From an uncultured Bacilli bacterium (GTDB lineage: Bacteria > Bacillota_I > Bacilli_A > RF39 > UBA660), in assembly GCA_934101225.1 (NCBI GenBank), contig CAKOQK010000003.1:26504-90503 (forward strand): a DNA stretch of 64,000 nucleotides, written 5' to 3'. Below are positions 33,331-42,140 of the stretch, one piece after another; within the stretch, counting starts at the first letter, position 1, and each line of letters begins with the position of its first letter. The translations under genes and the position numbers were made by a program. Below the pieces are notes generated by a model. That model saw only the letters and a program-made list of their open reading frames with translations, did no database searches and had not been told where the DNA came from.

Positions 33331-34254
33331 TTAATTTTCACTTCCTATCACATTACCAATAATCTCCGCTAAGGCTAGCACTGAATTATATACCTCATTA
33401 AAATTATTATTATTGCCTCCTACTTCTATTAAAAAGACATTACCACTAAAATCTTGATTAAAAGTATTCTTTTTAGCATAAAGTATATCTCTTGAAAGCC
33501 CCGGATATTTTTCTTTAGTATATTCATTTAATTTAACCATTAATGCTTCATTTTTTTCATACCCATCATAATTCATACCTAACACATACATAATTCTTGC
33601 ATAACTTTTATTATTAATGTTGGTTGTTATTGAAACACTATCTCTATGTAAATCAAGATAATATTTAATACTAGGATATTTTTCTTTAGTTCTCTCAAGC
33701 CACAACCTACTTGCACTATAAGAATCTTTATAACTCCAACCATGTTCATTTAAAACCGTTTTTATATTTTCATCTTCAACAACAGAATATACATTATATT
33801 TTTCAAGTTCTTGCTTTAAAATATTCCCCGCCATATATACAGTTGGAGTTATATTATAATTAGCTAAACTACTACTAACATATTCTTCAGTCTGATGAGT
33901 ATTATAAATATATAGTATTGGTTCTTTTTTACTATCATTTACTTTATCATTATTATCTTTATTATCTCCATTATCACTATAAACCTTTTTAATATCCTCA
34001 GCCATTTCTATGCCTGAAAATGTACTTTTTAAAATAGTTTCAGGTCCCGATAAATTAAAATTAATTATATCTAAAAAAGATAAATCATTACTATAATTTA
34101 AAGAATCACTTATTAAATTATTAGCAATATCAATACTAGGACATCCTTTAAATATTTTTATTGACAACATAGTAGATACTAAAATTATCATTAATAAAGT
34201 CATTACTCTAATCCTATTATAATTAGCTCTTTTTCTAGCTATAAATCTTTTCAT
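33331..34254 (-). CDS. SpoIIP-like cell-wall amidase
   Basis: This 307-residue protein has an N-terminal membrane anchor (VMTLLMIILVSTMLSIKIF) and a C-terminal SpoIIP domain. LYIYNTHQTEEYVSS carries the first zinc His and Glu, YLDLHRDSVS the next His, and VFLIEVGGNNNNFNE the catalytic Glu. SpoIIP cuts peptidoglycan stem peptides and, in spore formers, drives engulfment with SpoIID and SpoIIM, neither of which is in this window. In a reduced, perhaps non-sporulating lineage it may serve in growth or division. It is followed without gap by a small membrane protein. Confidence 0.85.
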   Translation of the reverse strand: MKRFIARKRANYNRIRVMTLLMIILVSTMLSIKIFKGCPSIDIANNLISDSLNYSNDLSFLDIINFNLSGPETILKSTFSGIEMAEDIKKVYSDNGDNKDNNDKVNDSKKEPILYIYNTHQTEEYVSSSLANYNITPTVYMAGNILKQELEKYNVYSVVEDENIKTVLNEHGWSYKDSYSASRLWLERTKEKYPSIKYYLDLHRDSVSITTNINNKSYARIMYVLGMNYDGYEKNEALMVKLNEYTKEKYPGLSRDILYAKKNTFNQDFSGNVFLIEVGGNNNNFNEVYNSVLALAEIIGNVIGSEN

Positions 34255-34320
34255 ATATTATCTATCACCATCAATAATATATATTATATTTATTAAAATA
34301 AATGTAGAATAAAAGAAAAA

Positions 34321-34343
34321 AGAAAATAATTTCTCAATTTTCT
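34321..34343 (-). terminator. Terminator overlapping the stop of the 34334 gene
   Basis: AGAAAAT / ATTTTCT, 7-bp stem with 9-base loop and T-rich tail on the minus strand. The TGA stop codon lies within it. Confidence 0.6.
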
Positions 34344-34663
34344 TCTAAATCTAAATTTATAACTAAATTATTTTCTATACTACAACTACCACCTTTATTT
34401 ATAAATATATTATTAATTACATTTTCTAAAGATTCTTCACTTTTATTTTGCATCTCAATTAAAAGACTATTATTAGGCTTAATTTTATATAAATTATCTT
34501 TTTCTTCATAAATTATTTCATAACTATATAATTTATTATTTAAATTACAATTAAGAGTTAATAAAGTATTATTATTTTCTTCAACTATACTTGTTCTATA
34601 ACCAACTGCTATTAACATAAGTATTAATGGTATACTTACAATAAATATTTTTACTTTTTTCAT
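34334..34663 (-). CDS. Small membrane-anchored extracellular protein
   Basis: A protein of about 109 residues with one N-terminal hydrophobic segment (IFIVSIPLILMLIAVGYRT) and a short extracellular domain containing two Cys (TLNCNLNN and GGSCSIEN), likely a disulfide. It resembles in miniature the C-terminal domain of the protein at 63249, which also has LTCIYRN and GGKCTI. I chose ATG 34663, with GGTGA five bases upstream, over the TTG at 34675. It ends in TGA within a terminator. No function is known. Confidence 0.65.
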   Translation of the reverse strand: MKKVKIFIVSIPLILMLIAVGYRTSIVEENNNTLLTLNCNLNNKLYSYEIIYEEKDNLYKIKPNNSLLIEMQNKSEESLENVINNIFINKGGSCSIENNLVINLDLEEN

Positions 34664-34718
34664 ATTCATCACCAATTTGTAAAACCTACTATAGCAACAA
34701 TATTTTTTTATATCAAGA

Positions 34719-34746
34719 AAAAAATAGAGTTTTTTCTCTATTTTTT
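34719..34746 (-). terminator. Terminator overlapping the end of the 34738 gene
   Basis: An 11-bp stem (AAAAAATAGAG / CTCTATTTTTT) with 6-base loop and T run. The last two Lys codons and the TAG stop of the gene form the left arm on the minus strand. Confidence 0.75.
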
Positions 34747-35160
34747 ATTATTATTTTTTAATTTAACTTCTAAAATAGCATCAACTTTATTTACAACATC
34801 TACTGATGTTGTATCAGCAAATATCGTAAAGTTATCTGTTCTTGTTGAAACTTTAACACTTACCTTAGGAGGTGCCTCATATATATCATAAAATTTTAAA
34901 TTATAAGTTTTATTAATATTAACTGTTTCGGCAAATCTTCTTGCAAAATCTTCAACAAATTTTTCTTTAACAATTCTTATTTCTCCATATTTACGATAAT
35001 GGGCCCAATCTATTGCATCTGCCATAGCTGCTTCAGTTACTTCTTTAATTAGGATATAATCTTGTTCATTTGTAGTTGTATAATTATTAAATAACATCAT
35101 AATTGTTATAACAAAAATACCTAATATTATAAGCCAATATCCCCATAAACTTTCTTTCAC
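34738..35160 (-). CDS. Small membrane-anchored protein of the surface cluster
   Basis: A 140-residue protein with one N-terminal membrane helix (WGYWLIILGIFVITIMMLF) and an extracellular alpha/beta domain. The short N-terminal helix followed by a helical EAAMADAIDWAHYRKYG stretch is vaguely pilin-like, but there is no prepilin cleavage motif, so I do not call it a pilin. It starts 12 bases after the end of the large surface protein and ends in a terminator, closing a three-gene leftward operon (39290 to 34738). Confidence 0.7.
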   Translation of the reverse strand: MKESLWGYWLIILGIFVITIMMLFNNYTTTNEQDYILIKEVTEAAMADAIDWAHYRKYGEIRIVKEKFVEDFARRFAETVNINKTYNLKFYDIYEAPPKVSVKVSTRTDNFTIFADTTSVDVVNKVDAILEVKLKNNNKK

Positions 35161-35172
35161 TTATATTACCTC

Positions 35173-38100
35173 CTATGGCCAGTTTTTATATTGTTCTAAG
35201 AACTTTTGTGGATATAATGGATCTGGATATATTCCATCTTTATTTTCAACTATATTTCCACTACTATCAACCATTACATAATCTAATCCCTTAATACAGC
35301 TTGAAATACTTCCCGTACAGAATTTTCCATTTACATAGTATTTCCACTTATTATCTCTACCAGATTTATCGCTAAAATATGACTCGACAAATGTACTTTT
35401 ACATTCTTTCATATCACTATTACAATAAAAGCAATATTCAATATCTGAGTCTTTTCCTGTTTGCTTTGTTCCAGTACCACACATATTCATTGTTGAATAT
35501 TTAAAATATTTTTTAGCTGTATTTCTCTTAATTGTTTGCAGATCCTTTGTTGTTAAAGTAACTTCATATTCTAAATATTTTCTAGATTCATCATCATATA
35601 TATCAAATTTTCCACTACTAGAACTATCTGCTAAATATGTAGATAATTTACTATCATCTGCTTTAGTAGTTTTATCTGCATCAGAAGTTAACGCTATATA
35701 ATTGTTATTATCATTATTATTTAAACTTGCAAGTCCGCTTCCTTGTTCTATTAAAGCTTCTGCTGCTTGGCCTTTAGCATCAGTCCAGTTTGTTTCATAA
35801 TTTCTTTCATTAGGCGTTACATCTGATAATGCAATAGCACGATAATAAAATTGAGGTACAAAATCATAATTTTGTGTATCATCACATTCATCACAATTAC
35901 GTCTAAATGCCATTTCCATATTACAATAATTACATGTACTAGATAATCCATCAATTTCAGGATTTTTAGCTAAATATTTATTTATAGCTTCTGTAAACAT
36001 TGTTTTAATTCCACCACTTGCAAATCCTAAATTAGAAAATGCAAATTTGGTAGTATACTGACCTTTGTATGAAGTTAATTCAATATTATATACATATCCA
36101 ACTTCCAAACCACTAATATTTTTCGTTGAGGCATTTGATTGATAATTGATAGTTTGATACTCACCAGTATTCATTAAAGCAAAAGTACTATTTGGTGGTC
36201 TATAAAATGTAAACTTACTAACTTGTTCTTTACTATCAGTTACTTTTACATTATCACCATATGGATCAGAAGCACCATTACTTGCTATTCCTTGTTGAGA
36301 ATTATAAGATAAATTATTATAACCAAATTGCCTACAAGAATTTGTACCCCCGCTACAACCATCAATATGAGGAGTAGAACCAAGATGATAATCTTCAAAA
36401 GTTGGCTTAGTATTCTCATCACCAGGATCAATAACATATTTTCCATCTCTGCTCAATACTCCTGGTACATGTGCAGGTAAACTTGTTTCACCAGAATCTC
36501 TAGCACTTTCAGCAGTTTCACTATTTAGTGGAAAATACATATTTTTTCCTAGATAATCTCCTGAGTCGAATCCTGAACTTGTATTAGGCCAATATTTAAC
36601 AGAATTTGTAGCTTCAATCATATTTATTGTATTTTCTTTTTTACCATATTTCTCACTATTTTGTTCATAAGAAAATGTTATTTCAGGAATATCATTACCA
36701 TCATATTTGGCACTAAATCCATCAAGAGCATCATGACAATTTTCATATGTTTTTTGTAAACCTATTCTTTTGCCAACCCATCCTCCATATGCTTTTTCAG
36801 TTTCTGCAGCATTTCTTGCTGTTTCTTCATGAGTAGTTTTTGCTTCATTATAAGCACTTTCTGCTGCATTTATAATGCTGTCACATCTAGCTTGATCGAT
36901 TTCAGATTTCCAACTAGTGCAAGATCCTTTACCATCATAAGCAGTACATTCATCTTTTGTAAGATGACATGGATTATATGTACTTTTTGCATCTTCATAA
37001 GCCTTTTTAGCATCAGCTAGTGCTTTTTGGGTACCAGGTAGTGCATTTACAAAACCTTGCCATGCAGTATACATATTTTGTTCAGTAGTAGCTGCACTTA
37101 TATATTCTTTTTTCCATCTTTTAGCATGAAAGAAAAATGTTTTTTTAGTTCTATCAACAACATATGGTTGCCTAAAATACGAATTTGGATTATTAATATC
37201 ACCGCTCACATTATATGAATCAAATATGAAAAATTGTCCAGATATTGATGCTGCTGTACCAGGTGTAAATAAATCTATTTTTTCAGTTACAAAAGAAGCA
37301 CAATATTCATTAACAATATTATCTAAATAACCACCATAACTTGAAAAATTTATTGGCTCCTCACTTTGATCTAATTCTAGCATTATGTACTTCATAGATC
37401 TTCCTCTAATATATGAATGATTAAATGCTCTATAACTATCTTTATTTAATTCACCATCTTTAGAACATGAATCAGCACCACAATCATTTTCTAAATGAAC
37501 AATAGGACCACATTGCTTAATATATGCATCCTCTTCTTTACTATCTTCTTCAAGAGTAGTTGGATCAATACTATCACAATTAGCACATCCATTATTTAGC
37601 TTATCTTCATCACTCATATTAGGATCATCACATATGCTAGGAACATTTAAAGTAACTTTTACCTCTGAACTATTCTCAGTAGATTTTCCAGTTGCTAATT
37701 CAACAAATCTTTGATAGTTTGGATTTGGTTGATAATTATTTACAGGACTACATGTACTTGAGCCACCTTCACATTTATAAATTTTTATTTCAGTAATAAG
37801 TTTACTATTGTCAACAACACCATCAAACTTTAAATTTACATCAACAGTTGTTTTTTTGCTAATTGTTCCAGTAACGATTATATCTAATGATGAAGAATTA
37901 GTTAAATCTGTATCACCAGCAGCAACGCATTTTATACCATTTCCACTACATCCTTTAAAAGTAACTTTTGCATCTGAATTTTCTTTTTCTATATCAATAG
38001 TTGCATTAATTGTATATTTTTTTCCACCTGTGGTAGCGTTTTGAGTATCAACAGTTGCTTTAATTTCACCAGCTCCAGAGTTATCAGAAGGTCTATATTC

Positions 38101-38601
38101 ATCTATATTAATATCATTACAATAACTTCCTTCATCTCCATCGTGAGCACATAATCCCACCTTAAGCATTTTGCCAACGGCATTATTACCAGGTGAATAA
38201 TTTTTTAATTTACCTATTATACTAAAACTTGTATTACTTATTACACCAGGAGAACCCACAACATATAAATCATCTGCTTTAAACGGATAAATACGAAATG
38301 CTTCAGATTGATCACATTCACTAACATTATTTTTTTTAGCATAATTTGACATTGCAATTAGTCCATTAGTAAAAGCACTATCACCAAAAGAATATGTAGT
38401 TGATTGGTTTACGTAATAAGGGCTTACTAAATCAGGATCCATACATGTTACTGATTTTCCATTAATAGTATAACTAAATTTTATACCAGTTATACTACCA
38501 GAACAAGATTTTTTAGTAGAGCCAACAGGAATAGTCTCAGCTGAAACAACTAAGAATGGTATTAAAAATAAACTAGCAATAACATATACAATTTTCTTCA
38601 T
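35173..38601 (-). CDS. Large secreted Cys-rich surface protein with a thioester-domain-like N-terminus
   Basis: This 1142-residue protein has a clear signal peptide (KKIVYVIASLFLIPFLVVSA) and no C-terminal membrane anchor or LPXTG motif. Cys is abundant, with CxxC-like pairs in the C-terminal region (CNYCNMEMAFRRNCDEC, YCFYCNSDMKEC). The mature N-terminus (VTCMDPDLVSPYYVN with C53, then CDQSEAFRIYPF with Q98) resembles the Cys...Gln pattern of Gram-positive thioester adhesin domains. A helical segment (about 520-660, Ala/Glu/Lys-rich) lies in the middle. It overlaps the membrane-anchored partner upstream by one base. I infer host- or matrix-binding. Confidence 0.75.
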   Translation of the reverse strand: MKKIVYVIASLFLIPFLVVSAETIPVGSTKKSCSGSITGIKFSYTINGKSVTCMDPDLVSPYYVNQSTTYSFGDSAFTNGLIAMSNYAKKNNVSECDQSEAFRIYPFKADDLYVVGSPGVISNTSFSIIGKLKNYSPGNNAVGKMLKVGLCAHDGDEGSYCNDINIDEYRPSDNSGAGEIKATVDTQNATTGGKKYTINATIDIEKENSDAKVTFKGCSGNGIKCVAAGDTDLTNSSSLDIIVTGTISKKTTVDVNLKFDGVVDNSKLITEIKIYKCEGGSSTCSPVNNYQPNPNYQRFVELATGKSTENSSEVKVTLNVPSICDDPNMSDEDKLNNGCANCDSIDPTTLEEDSKEEDAYIKQCGPIVHLENDCGADSCSKDGELNKDSYRAFNHSYIRGRSMKYIMLELDQSEEPINFSSYGGYLDNIVNEYCASFVTEKIDLFTPGTAASISGQFFIFDSYNVSGDINNPNSYFRQPYVVDRTKKTFFFHAKRWKKEYISAATTEQNMYTAWQGFVNALPGTQKALADAKKAYEDAKSTYNPCHLTKDECTAYDGKGSCTSWKSEIDQARCDSIINAAESAYNEAKTTHEETARNAAETEKAYGGWVGKRIGLQKTYENCHDALDGFSAKYDGNDIPEITFSYEQNSEKYGKKENTINMIEATNSVKYWPNTSSGFDSGDYLGKNMYFPLNSETAESARDSGETSLPAHVPGVLSRDGKYVIDPGDENTKPTFEDYHLGSTPHIDGCSGGTNSCRQFGYNNLSYNSQQGIASNGASDPYGDNVKVTDSKEQVSKFTFYRPPNSTFALMNTGEYQTINYQSNASTKNISGLEVGYVYNIELTSYKGQYTTKFAFSNLGFASGGIKTMFTEAINKYLAKNPEIDGLSSTCNYCNMEMAFRRNCDECDDTQNYDFVPQFYYRAIALSDVTPNERNYETNWTDAKGQAAEALIEQGSGLASLNNNDNNNYIALTSDADKTTKADDSKLSTYLADSSSSGKFDIYDDESRKYLEYEVTLTTKDLQTIKRNTAKKYFKYSTMNMCGTGTKQTGKDSDIEYCFYCNSDMKECKSTFVESYFSDKSGRDNKWKYYVNGKFCTGSISSCIKGLDYVMVDSSGNIVENKDGIYPDPLYPQKFLEQYKNWP

Positions 38602-39290
38602 TATATCTCACTTCTCTTCTTTTTAATAAATAACCATGTTGCAGTACCAATAATAATTAATACTCCACCACCTATCAAAATATATATATAATATTTCTTA
38701 AAAAAACTTTCTTGAGGTTCTTCTATATCCGGAGTAACATTTCCCTTATTATAATTATCTATTTCTTCTTTTAATCCAATTCCCATACTTTTTACTAGTT
38801 TAGGATTAGTAATATATTTCTGACAATAACTAACATTAGAATTATCTTTACAAATTTGATAAACACTATTACTATTAAACATAGGTTTTTTATAATTAAT
38901 TGTTTTAATTAAATATCTATCACATGAAGTATTACTATAAACTTTAATTTTATAATTAATTATTTTATAGTAATCTATATCATCAAATGTATATTTTCCA
39001 GAAGAATAATCTTTTTTATTAGCAAATGATATATTATCATTAACATCATTTGATATTTCTAATGAAAAATTATCAGTAAGATTATATATAGATACCAATA
39101 AAGTTGTAACATCTGTAGTATAATCATACATTTCATCTTTTACATGAACACTTTCAGTTTTTTCTTCATAATCAACTTTAATTTGATTAGCTTCTTTAAG
39201 TAAATCTGACTTAGTTTTACTATCACATTTATCAGCATAAACATTAAAAGAAGCAAATAGGCTAATTATAATAATTGCAATATATTTCAC
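38601..39290 (-). CDS. Secreted protein with C-terminal membrane anchor, first gene of the surface operon
   Basis: A 229-residue protein with a signal peptide (IAIIIISLFASFNVYA), a beta-rich extracellular domain with four Cys (e.g. CDRYLIKT, YQICKDNSNVSYCQKY), and a C-terminal membrane helix (YYIYILIGGGVLIIIGTATWLF) followed by KKKRSEI. It could anchor the large Cys-rich protein encoded next, which itself lacks an anchor; the stop and start share one base. No family is recognised. It is divergent from the CPBP gene at 39399. Confidence 0.75.
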   Translation of the reverse strand: MKYIAIIIISLFASFNVYADKCDSKTKSDLLKEANQIKVDYEEKTESVHVKDEMYDYTTDVTTLLVSIYNLTDNFSLEISNDVNDNISFANKKDYSSGKYTFDDIDYYKIINYKIKVYSNTSCDRYLIKTINYKKPMFNSNSVYQICKDNSNVSYCQKYITNPKLVKSMGIGLKEEIDNYNKGNVTPDIEEPQESFFKKYYIYILIGGGVLIIIGTATWLFIKKKRSEI

Positions 39291-39398
39291 TTTATCACTC
39301 TCTATCTCTTATCAAGTATATCATATAAAATAATCAATTATCAATAAACTCATATTTATTTTTTATTAAAAATAAGATAAAATTAATTTGTGATTAAA

Positions 39399-40016
39399 AT
39401 GAATTATAAAAATATCTTAAAAACTTTTTTTGTTTATATGATAGCAATTGTCTTAATGGATTCTTTAACTAACGCATATAAGAATAATGTTTTATTATAT
39501 ACAATCTTACAAATAATATTTTTAATTATAACTTTATTTATAATATTAAAAATAAACAAAATAAAACTTAAATCTATTAAGAAACCATCAAAAAAAGATT
39601 ATATTACAACCATTATAATCTTTTCTATATTTACCACATTAACACTATTAACTACTTATATTATTAATAAATTTATATCTATACCTTTAAATGAAGAATT
39701 AATAAGAGAAGAATTTATCAAATACCCTATTTTATCTATAATAAGTTCTTGTTTAATTACTCCAATTATTGAAGAACTACTATTTAGATATAATTTTAAA
39801 AATATTAAAAATAAATATTTATACATAATAATTACTACACTATTTTTTAGTCTATTACACCTTAGTTCATTAAATGAAATATTATATCTTATTCCCTACT
39901 CATTTATGGGAATTATGTTTAGTTATTCTTATATTAAAACTAATAATTTATTATCACCAATTATATGTCATATATTATACAACATTATAAATGTTATTAT
40001 ATTATTTTATTTTTAG
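39399..40016 (+). CDS. CPBP-family intramembrane glutamic endopeptidase
   Basis: This ~205-residue membrane protein has about six to seven hydrophobic helices. The CPBP (Abi/Rce1-like) motifs are PIIEELLFRYNFK (E-E-x-x-x-R) in one helix, FFSLLHLSS (the F-x-x-x-H helix) and HILYNIINV (H-x-x-x-N) near the end. Members are intramembrane proteases, and in Gram-positives some act in bacteriocin immunity or maturation. No bacteriocin gene is apparent. I chose ATG 39399, with a weak GTGAT seven bases upstream, over GTG 39390. It is followed after nine bases by the metallophosphoesterase-like gene. Confidence 0.85.
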   Translation: MNYKNILKTFFVYMIAIVLMDSLTNAYKNNVLLYTILQIIFLIITLFIILKINKIKLKSIKKPSKKDYITTIIIFSIFTTLTLLTTYIINKFISIPLNEELIREEFIKYPILSIISSCLITPIIEELLFRYNFKNIKNKYLYIIITTLFFSLLHLSSLNEILYLIPYSFMGIMFSYSYIKTNNLLSPIICHILYNIINVIILFYF

Positions 40017-40025
40017 GAGAATCAT

Positions 40026-40811
40026 ATGAAAAAAACAATTATATTTATTATTTTATTATTATCTTTAACTTTTTTATATAGTAAATATATAGAACCAAAT
40101 AAATTTAAAGTAAGAGAATATAGTGTTATATCCTCATCTATACCAGAAAGTTTTAATGGTTATAAAATAGTTCATTTAACTGATATTTATTATTTAGATA
40201 AAGATTTAACTAGTATAATTAACAAAATAAATGAATTAACACCTGACTTAGTTGTATTTACCGGTAACTTATTACACACAAACTTTAATAAAGAAAATAA
40301 AGATAAATTAATAAACTATTTAAACTTAATTAATTCTAAATATGGAATATATTACGTACTAGGAGATACTGATCAAAATGATACTTTTAAAGAAATAATA
40401 AGTAGTACTAATATCAAAGTTTTAACTAATGAATATACTCTTTTATATAACAATAATTATACACCCATAATGCTAATTGGACTTGATAATAATTTAGATA
40501 TTGATAAAACTTTTAATTATGAAGAAAATAATTACTATAAAATAGTCCTATCTCATAAACCAGATAACTTTGATTTAATTGAGAATAAAAATATAAATTT
40601 ATTCTTAGCTGGTAATTCCCTAAATGGTCAAATTAGACTTCCATTTATTGGAGCTATTATCAAAAAAGAAGGATCAAAAAAATATTATGATGAAAAATAT
40701 TACATTAATAACACCAATATATTTATCTCTAATGGCTTAGGTAACCCTAAATATGATATTAGATTTTTAAATACTCCTTCAATTAATTTTTATAGATTAT
40801 ATAGCAAATAA
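40026..40811 (+). CDS. Metallophosphoesterase-fold protein lacking its metal ligands
   Basis: This 261-residue protein has an N-terminal signal anchor and the YkuE-type calcineurin-like layout, but every metal motif is altered. HLTDIYYL replaces HxSDxH, VFTGNLLHT replaces TGDL, VLGDTDQN replaces GNHD, and LAGNSLNGQIRLP replaces GHTHGGQ. Only LSHKPD keeps its His. The fold is clear from the ordered motifs, yet two-metal catalysis seems impossible. Family members act on lipid A or UDP-diacylglucosamine or as membrane phosphoesterases. This one may be a binding protein. AGGAG precedes the ATG; it is co-transcribed with the CPBP gene. Confidence 0.8.
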   Translation: MKKTIIFIILLLSLTFLYSKYIEPNKFKVREYSVISSSIPESFNGYKIVHLTDIYYLDKDLTSIINKINELTPDLVVFTGNLLHTNFNKENKDKLINYLNLINSKYGIYYVLGDTDQNDTFKEIISSTNIKVLTNEYTLLYNNNYTPIMLIGLDNNLDIDKTFNYEENNYYKIVLSHKPDNFDLIENKNINLFLAGNSLNGQIRLPFIGAIIKKEGSKKYYDEKYYINNTNIFISNGLGNPKYDIRFLNTPSINFYRLYSK

Positions 40812-40850
40812 AACTCCTTATCATAAAATAAAAAAGAAAGGAGTTTTTCT
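40811..40850 (+). terminator. Terminator whose right arm is the ribosome-binding site of the next gene
   Basis: AAACTCCTT (40811-40819) pairs with AAGGAGTTT (40838-40846), followed by T residues. This is an intrinsic terminator at the end of the CPBP/phosphoesterase operon. The right arm is also the only ribosome-binding site of the gene at 40852, so in read-through RNA the site is sequestered. Confidence 0.65.
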
Positions 40851-40851
40851 T

Positions 40852-41073
40852 ATGCAAAATTATTCATATTATCAATATGATCAAAATAGAGGCTTTTGGG
40901 TACCATTAATTTTAGGTGGACTTGGAGGAGCAGCTATAGTTGGGGCATCACGTCCTAGACCAGTTTATGTAAATCCAAATCAAAATTACATACCATATCA
41001 AACTATACCTTCATATGGTTATAATTATTATGGTGGCTATAACTATAGTCCTTATTACCCATATTATAGATAA
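40852..41073 (+). CDS. Small Gly/Tyr-rich protein (coat-like)
   Basis: A 73-residue protein with a Tyr/Gln-rich start (MQNYSYYQYDQNRGFW), a short hydrophobic Gly/Ala stretch (PLILGGLGGAAIVGAS), a PRPVYV turn and a Tyr/Pro/Gly tail ending YSPYYPYYR. Composition recalls small spore-coat or surface-attached proteins, but no family is certain. AAGGAG lies eight bases upstream within a hairpin. The last 71 bases overlap the end of the convergent RodA gene on the other strand. Confidence 0.65.
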   Translation: MQNYSYYQYDQNRGFWVPLILGGLGGAAIVGASRPRPVYVNPNQNYIPYQTIPSYGYNYYGGYNYSPYYPYYR

Positions 41074-42094
41074 TACTTAAAAGTATAATTATTGATAAAC
41101 TAGAACTACCACCATAACTTAGCAATGGATAAGTTATACCAATAATAGGAAATAACCCTATATTCATTAAAATATTAATTATACACTGTATAACAATAAA
41201 ATTAACACATGTTTTAACCATATACTTATCTTTACTTATTTTACCTAAATTAATAATAAATATTAAAAATATTATCATATAAATAATAAAACCAACTAAA
41301 CCAAAATTAGCAATTAAAAGAGTTATTGCAAAATCAGTTACTGCTTCAGGAAAATAAACTCTTTTTTTAATACCAAAAAATCCAGATAATGAAATACTTT
41401 TTATAGCATTCTCAATTTGATAACCTTCTCTATTAATGAAATTAGTTATTCTATCCATACGATAAAAAAAATTAGTTCCAAATAAATTAATAAATAAATC
41501 ATTATTAAAAGAATACAAGTATATAAAAGAAATAATAAAAACTGATGTAATTGACACTCCAAATATGTAATACCACTTATTTAATTTTTTTAAAAATAAG
41601 AAAGTAATTAATATAACTATATAACTAATTATAGGCCCTGTATCAGGCTCTAAAAACACAAGTACACTAGGAATTAGAGTTATAATTAAACAAACTAAAA
41701 CATATTTAAAATCATTTAAATCATAATTAATAGTAATATATCTTAAATAAAGAATTAAACCTATTTTCATAAATTCACTAGCTTGAAAAGATATTCCAAA
41801 TATTTTAATCCAGGACCTACTCCCATTTACGTTTACTCCAAATAACAGAGTAATAACTAAAAGTATTATTCCTATTAAATAAACATACAAACTATTATCT
41901 AATATAAAATTTATATTAATTATAGATAACAAATAAAAAATTACAAAGCCTAAACTAAACCAAATAATTTCTTTAATAAAATAATTACTATAACTATCCA
42001 AATAATATTTTCCATAATAACTATTAACTATACTAATAATAATTAATAAAATCAAAGACATTATAAATTTCTTTTTCATATTAATATTTTGCAT
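41003..42094 (-). CDS. rodA: RodA/FtsW/SpoVE-family SEDS peptidoglycan polymerase
   Basis: This 363-residue polytopic protein has about ten membrane helices and makes glycan strands from lipid II. Conserved SEDS features are NGSRSWIKIFGISFQASEFMKIGLILY, LVFLEPDTGPIISYIVI (with the catalytic-region Asp in EPDTG), FPEAVTDFAITLLIANFGLVG, and GLFPIIGITYPLLSYGGSSS. No class B PBP gene is adjacent. RodA versus FtsW/SpoVE cannot be separated from motifs alone; EAVTDFAI fits RodA. The start has no clear ribosome-binding site. The C-terminal tail (about 24 residues, His/Asn/Tyr-rich) overlaps the convergent small gene. Confidence 0.87.
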   Translation of the reverse strand: MQNINMKKKFIMSLILLIIISIVNSYYGKYYLDSYSNYFIKEIIWFSLGFVIFYLLSIININFILDNSLYVYLIGIILLVITLLFGVNVNGSRSWIKIFGISFQASEFMKIGLILYLRYITINYDLNDFKYVLVCLIITLIPSVLVFLEPDTGPIISYIVILITFLFLKKLNKWYYIFGVSITSVFIISFIYLYSFNNDLFINLFGTNFFYRMDRITNFINREGYQIENAIKSISLSGFFGIKKRVYFPEAVTDFAITLLIANFGLVGFIIYMIIFLIFIINLGKISKDKYMVKTCVNFIVIQCIINILMNIGLFPIIGITYPLLSYGGSSSLSIIILLSIIYNMGNKDYSYSHHNNYNHMKV

Positions 42095-42140
42095 ATTATT
42101 TTTATATTTATTACATATAATTTACTATAAGGAGGAACTT

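Noticed and set aside
34738..35160. Prepilin (TadE-like) protein
   Set aside because: An N-terminal helix is present, but there is no peptidase cleavage motif and no pilus assembly genes.
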